A model generated the notes under the pieces. That model did not search any database, was not told where the DNA came from, and was given only the letters and a program-made list of their open reading frames with translations. From an uncultured Bacteroidia bacterium (lineage in GTDB: Bacteria > Bacteroidota > Bacteroidia > Bacteroidales > UBA932): a stretch of 64,000 nucleotides of DNA. The stretch is from assembly GCA_902801205.1 (NCBI GenBank), contig CADCHE010000004.1:58695-122694 (forward strand), written 5' to 3'. Both the position numbers and the translations under genes were made by a program. Below are positions 61,747-64,000 of this stretch, in pieces. Positions within the stretch are counted from its first letter, which is position 1, and each line of letters begins with the position of its first letter.

Positions 61747-63444
61747 TTATCCTCGATAGGCTTGTTCGTGAACGCCGGCCACGGCCCTGCCGCTGGGGTC
61801 GTTCATTTCCTTGAACGCCGCATCCCATTCGAGGGCTATTGCCGTGGAACAGGCTACACTGGCCTCGCTGGGGACGGCACGGGCGGCACTCTCGCTCGGG
61901 AACAGTTCCGCGAATATCGAACGGTAGTAATACTCCTCCTTGCATTGCGGCGGATGGACGGGAAAACGTTCCGCAACATGTGCCATCTGCTCGTCGGAAA
62001 CCGCCTCGGATGTAATCCGTTTCAACGTGTCGATCCAGGAATAGCCCACTCCGTCACTGAACTGCTCTTTCTGCCGCCAGACAATTTCCTTTGGCAACAA
62101 ATCGGCAAAGGCCTCGCGCACGAGCCGTTTTTCGATCGTTTTGCCTGGGCACATCTTCGCCTCGGGGTTCAGCCGCATCGCCACATCCAGGAACTCTTTG
62201 TCCAGGAAAGGAACACGCCCTTCCACGCCCCATGCGGCCAGGCTCTTGTTGGCCCGCAGACAGTCGTAGAGGTGAAGCTTCGAGAGTTTACGGACCGTTT
62301 CCTCATGGAATTCCCGCGCATACGGCGCCTTATGGAAATAAAGATATCCCCCGAATATTTCGTCCGCCCCCTCTCCCGACAGGACCATCTTGATGCCCAT
62401 CGACTTGATGACCCGCGCGAGCAGATACATCGGCGTTGAAGCGCGGACAGTGGTGACGTCATAGGTCTCCGTGTAGTAAATCACGTCCCGGAGCGCATCC
62501 AGCCCCTCCTGGATGGTGTAGTTGATCTCGTGATGGACCGTGCCGATGTGCTTGGCCACCAGCCGCGCTTTCGCCAAATCCGGAGCTCCCTTCAAGCCGA
62601 CGGCGAATGAGTGCAAGCGGGGCCACCAGGCTCGCGTACGGGAATCGTCCTCAATACGCATGGCGCTGAATTTTTCGGCGATGGCCGAGATGACGGAGGA
62701 ATCCAGCCCGCCGGAAAGCAGCACCCCGTAGGGCACGTCCGACATCAGTTGGCGTTTTACGGCGTCCATCAGCGCCTCCCGTAATTCAAGGACTGAGGCG
62801 GGGCCGTCCTTGACGGCGTCGTACTCCATCCAGTCGCGTGTGTACCAGCGTTTCATGACGGGAGATTCCCGATTGAGCCGGGAGTGACGGACACTCCAAT
62901 ACAAATGCCCGGGCAGGAACGCTTCGTAACGCTCGCACTGCCCCTCCAGCGCCTTCAACTCGCTGGCGACATACACCTTCCCGTCGGCGTCGTCAAACCC
63001 GATATACAGCGGAATCACACCGATAGGGTCGCGGGCGATCAAGAAGGCATCCTTTTCTGCATCATAGAGCGCGAAGGCGAAGATGCCGCTCAGTTCTTCC
63101 AGGAAATCCGGTCCCTTGTCCCGGTAAAGAGCCAGAATGACCTCGCAGTCGCTTCCCGTCTGGAAATCATACTTCCCGGCATAACGGCGGCGGATCTCCT
63201 GGTGGTTGTAGATTTCGCCATTCACGGCCAGCACCAGTTTCCCATCCGGAGAGACCAGGGGTTGTCCCCCCGATTCCGGATCGACGATGCTCAGGCGTTC
63301 ATGGGCCAGTATCGCGCTCCCGCCACACCAGATGCCACTCCAGTCCGGACCGCGATGACGGATCCTGCGGCTCATTTCCAGGGCTTTCCGGCGCAGGACG
63401 TCAGATTGCTCCTTCACATTGAAAATGCCAACTATTCCACACAT
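61747..63444 (-). CDS. asnB: Asparagine synthetase B (glutamine-hydrolysing)
   Basis: 565 residues. Class II glutaminase with nucleophile Cys2 (MCGIVGIFN), RIRHRGPDWSGIW and NGEIYNHQEIRR. The synthetase domain has the PP-loop LLSGGLDSSVISAIA and later VLSGEGADEIFGGY. It makes asparagine from aspartate, glutamine and ATP. It lies 12 bases after the outer-membrane barrel gene and probably shares its transcript. Confidence 0.95.
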   Translation of the reverse strand: MCGIVGIFNVKEQSDVLRRKALEMSRRIRHRGPDWSGIWCGGSAILAHERLSIVDPESGGQPLVSPDGKLVLAVNGEIYNHQEIRRRYAGKYDFQTGSDCEVILALYRDKGPDFLEELSGIFAFALYDAEKDAFLIARDPIGVIPLYIGFDDADGKVYVASELKALEGQCERYEAFLPGHLYWSVRHSRLNRESPVMKRWYTRDWMEYDAVKDGPASVLELREALMDAVKRQLMSDVPYGVLLSGGLDSSVISAIAEKFSAMRIEDDSRTRAWWPRLHSFAVGLKGAPDLAKARLVAKHIGTVHHEINYTIQEGLDALRDVIYYTETYDVTTVRASTPMYLLARVIKSMGIKMVLSGEGADEIFGGYLYFHKAPYAREFHEETVRKLSKLHLYDCLRANKSLAAWGVEGRVPFLDKEFLDVAMRLNPEAKMCPGKTIEKRLVREAFADLLPKEIVWRQKEQFSDGVGYSWIDTLKRITSEAVSDEQMAHVAERFPVHPPQCKEEYYYRSIFAELFPSESAARAVPSEASVACSTAIALEWDAAFKEMNDPSGRAVAGVHEQAYRG

Positions 63445-63456
63445 AACTCATGAAGA

Positions 63457-64000
63457 TTAAGGCTGTAACGTGATTCCAAGCACCAGGAAGGCCACTCGGC
63501 TGTAAGGGTTGGCCGCCACCTGCGCGAAAACAGGGATCGAGAACGTATCCGTGATCCGGATATCCTTCGCCACCCTCAATGCCAGATTGGTAAATGCAAA
63601 GCCGCCCGTACCATAGAAATCCGTGGCAAACGGGACCGCGCCGACCGTGGCCGTCCAGTCGGCGCCACCGAACGTGAACGGGACATTGATCTCAAAATAA
63701 CTGCTGTAGGCCAGTTTTCCGGTGGCCTCCACAAGATCGTTGCCCGCAAAGTTGGTGTACCACTGCAGCGAAGCAAAGCCGAAATCATAGCCGACATTCG
63801 CCTCGAACACGTGGTTTGTTTCGTCAGCGGCATACTTGAAGTAACGGTTCAGCGGGTCCAGGCCCGCATTGAACCAATAATCCGTTACGCCGATATTGAA
63901 ACCGCCGACGGAGTAAGCGAGCGTCAGGTCCAGTTCCTTCGTATCTGCCGGGTTGGACAGGCCCACCGATCCCCAGGCCGACAGGCTCAGGCCCTTGTAA
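63457..64000 (-). CDS. Outer-membrane beta-barrel (porin-like) protein, N-terminus beyond the window
   Basis: 181 residues visible, open to the right edge in frame (SLSAWGSVGLSNPADTKEL leads in). Repeated amphipathic strands with aromatic ends, such as FNIGVTDYWFN, HVFEANVGYDFGF and SSYFEINVPFTFGG, and a C-terminal strand VAFLVLGITLQP. It resembles the TorF-like putative porins of Bacteroidota. Likely an outer-membrane channel of unknown cargo. Confidence 0.7.
   Translation of the reverse strand, partial: YKGLSLSAWGSVGLSNPADTKELDLTLAYSVGGFNIGVTDYWFNAGLDPLNRYFKYAADETNHVFEANVGYDFGFASLQWYTNFAGNDLVEATGKLAYSSYFEINVPFTFGGADWTATVGAVPFATDFYGTGGFAFTNLALRVAKDIRITDTFSIPVFAQVAANPYSRVAFLVLGITLQP

Noticed and set aside
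1-64000. CRISPR array, insertion sequence or prophage
   Set aside because: No regularly spaced repeats, transposase or phage structural genes were seen on either strand.

Overview
The window reads as chromosomal DNA of a Bacteroidales-type bacterium (Bacteroidota), probably a gut or rumen lineage. The evidence is the recurrent Bacteroidota promoter element TAnnTTTG with a TTG/TTTG box about 20 bases upstream, many lipoproteins with Bacteroidales-specific folds (6-bladed beta-propeller/TolB-like, NVEALA-type peptide, DUF4886, TamB-like AsmA repeat protein), and typical housekeeping genes (ATP-type pckA, tsaD, mtaB, metX, asnB). From about position 9.8 kb onward the DNA is GC-rich (roughly 60% by eye). 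The first 9.8 kb is visibly richer in A/T. Genus-level placement is not possible from this alone. No transposase, integrase, phage gene or CRISPR array was seen.

Layout. (1) 1-9.8 kb: two leftward transcription units packed with seven paralogous 6-bladed beta-propeller lipoproteins (the first cut by the window edge), one TPR/transmembrane/HTH membrane-tethered regulator, and a small NVEALA-like peptide gene. Each unit is launched by a copy of the same 118-bp terminator-plus-promoter repeat. This is the most unusual region and the best candidate for an undescribed peptide-sensing or surface-signalling system. (2) 9.8-19.4 kb: DUF554 membrane protein, GDPD, a large GH106-like glycosidase, DUF47 protein, a Stealth-family sugar-phosphotransferase overlapping uvrA. 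(3) 19.4-24.3 kb: tRNA-Asp with a tandemly duplicated 3' end, then a DUF4886 - mtlA-like EIICBA - HPr - Enzyme I operon, a complete sugar PTS, which is scarce in Bacteroidota. (4) 24.3-40 kb: pgi, a second GDPD, an EEP-type hydrolase, a COG2509 FAD protein, tsaD, and the opposing operon tamB-like / rsmI-like / folB / mtaB / MBL-fold hydrolase, then recQ. (5) 40-50.9 kb: pckA, a BASS transporter - acyltransferase - Omp85-like barrel operon, GH43, a class-C beta-lactamase-like lipoprotein, HI0933-family flavoprotein - WYL regulator - sialidase-like operon. (6) 50.9-64 kb: a 32-codon ORF with a palindromic operator, a MATE - DUF3737 - lytic transglycosylase - GH3 operon, an unrecognised deacetylase-like lipoprotein, a second serine hydrolase, metX - flavin reductase, tRNA-Ala, a glmS gene fragment, asnB and the end of an outer-membrane barrel gene.

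Functionally the window combines envelope building and remodelling (TamB, Omp85 barrel, lytic transglycosylase, Stealth, acyltransferase), glycan degradation (GH106, GH43, GH3, sialidase-like), sugar uptake by PTS feeding glycolysis (PTS next to pgi), and translation quality control (tsaD, mtaB, rsmI-like). All functional assignments are from reading translated sequence against remembered family motifs. No database search was run.
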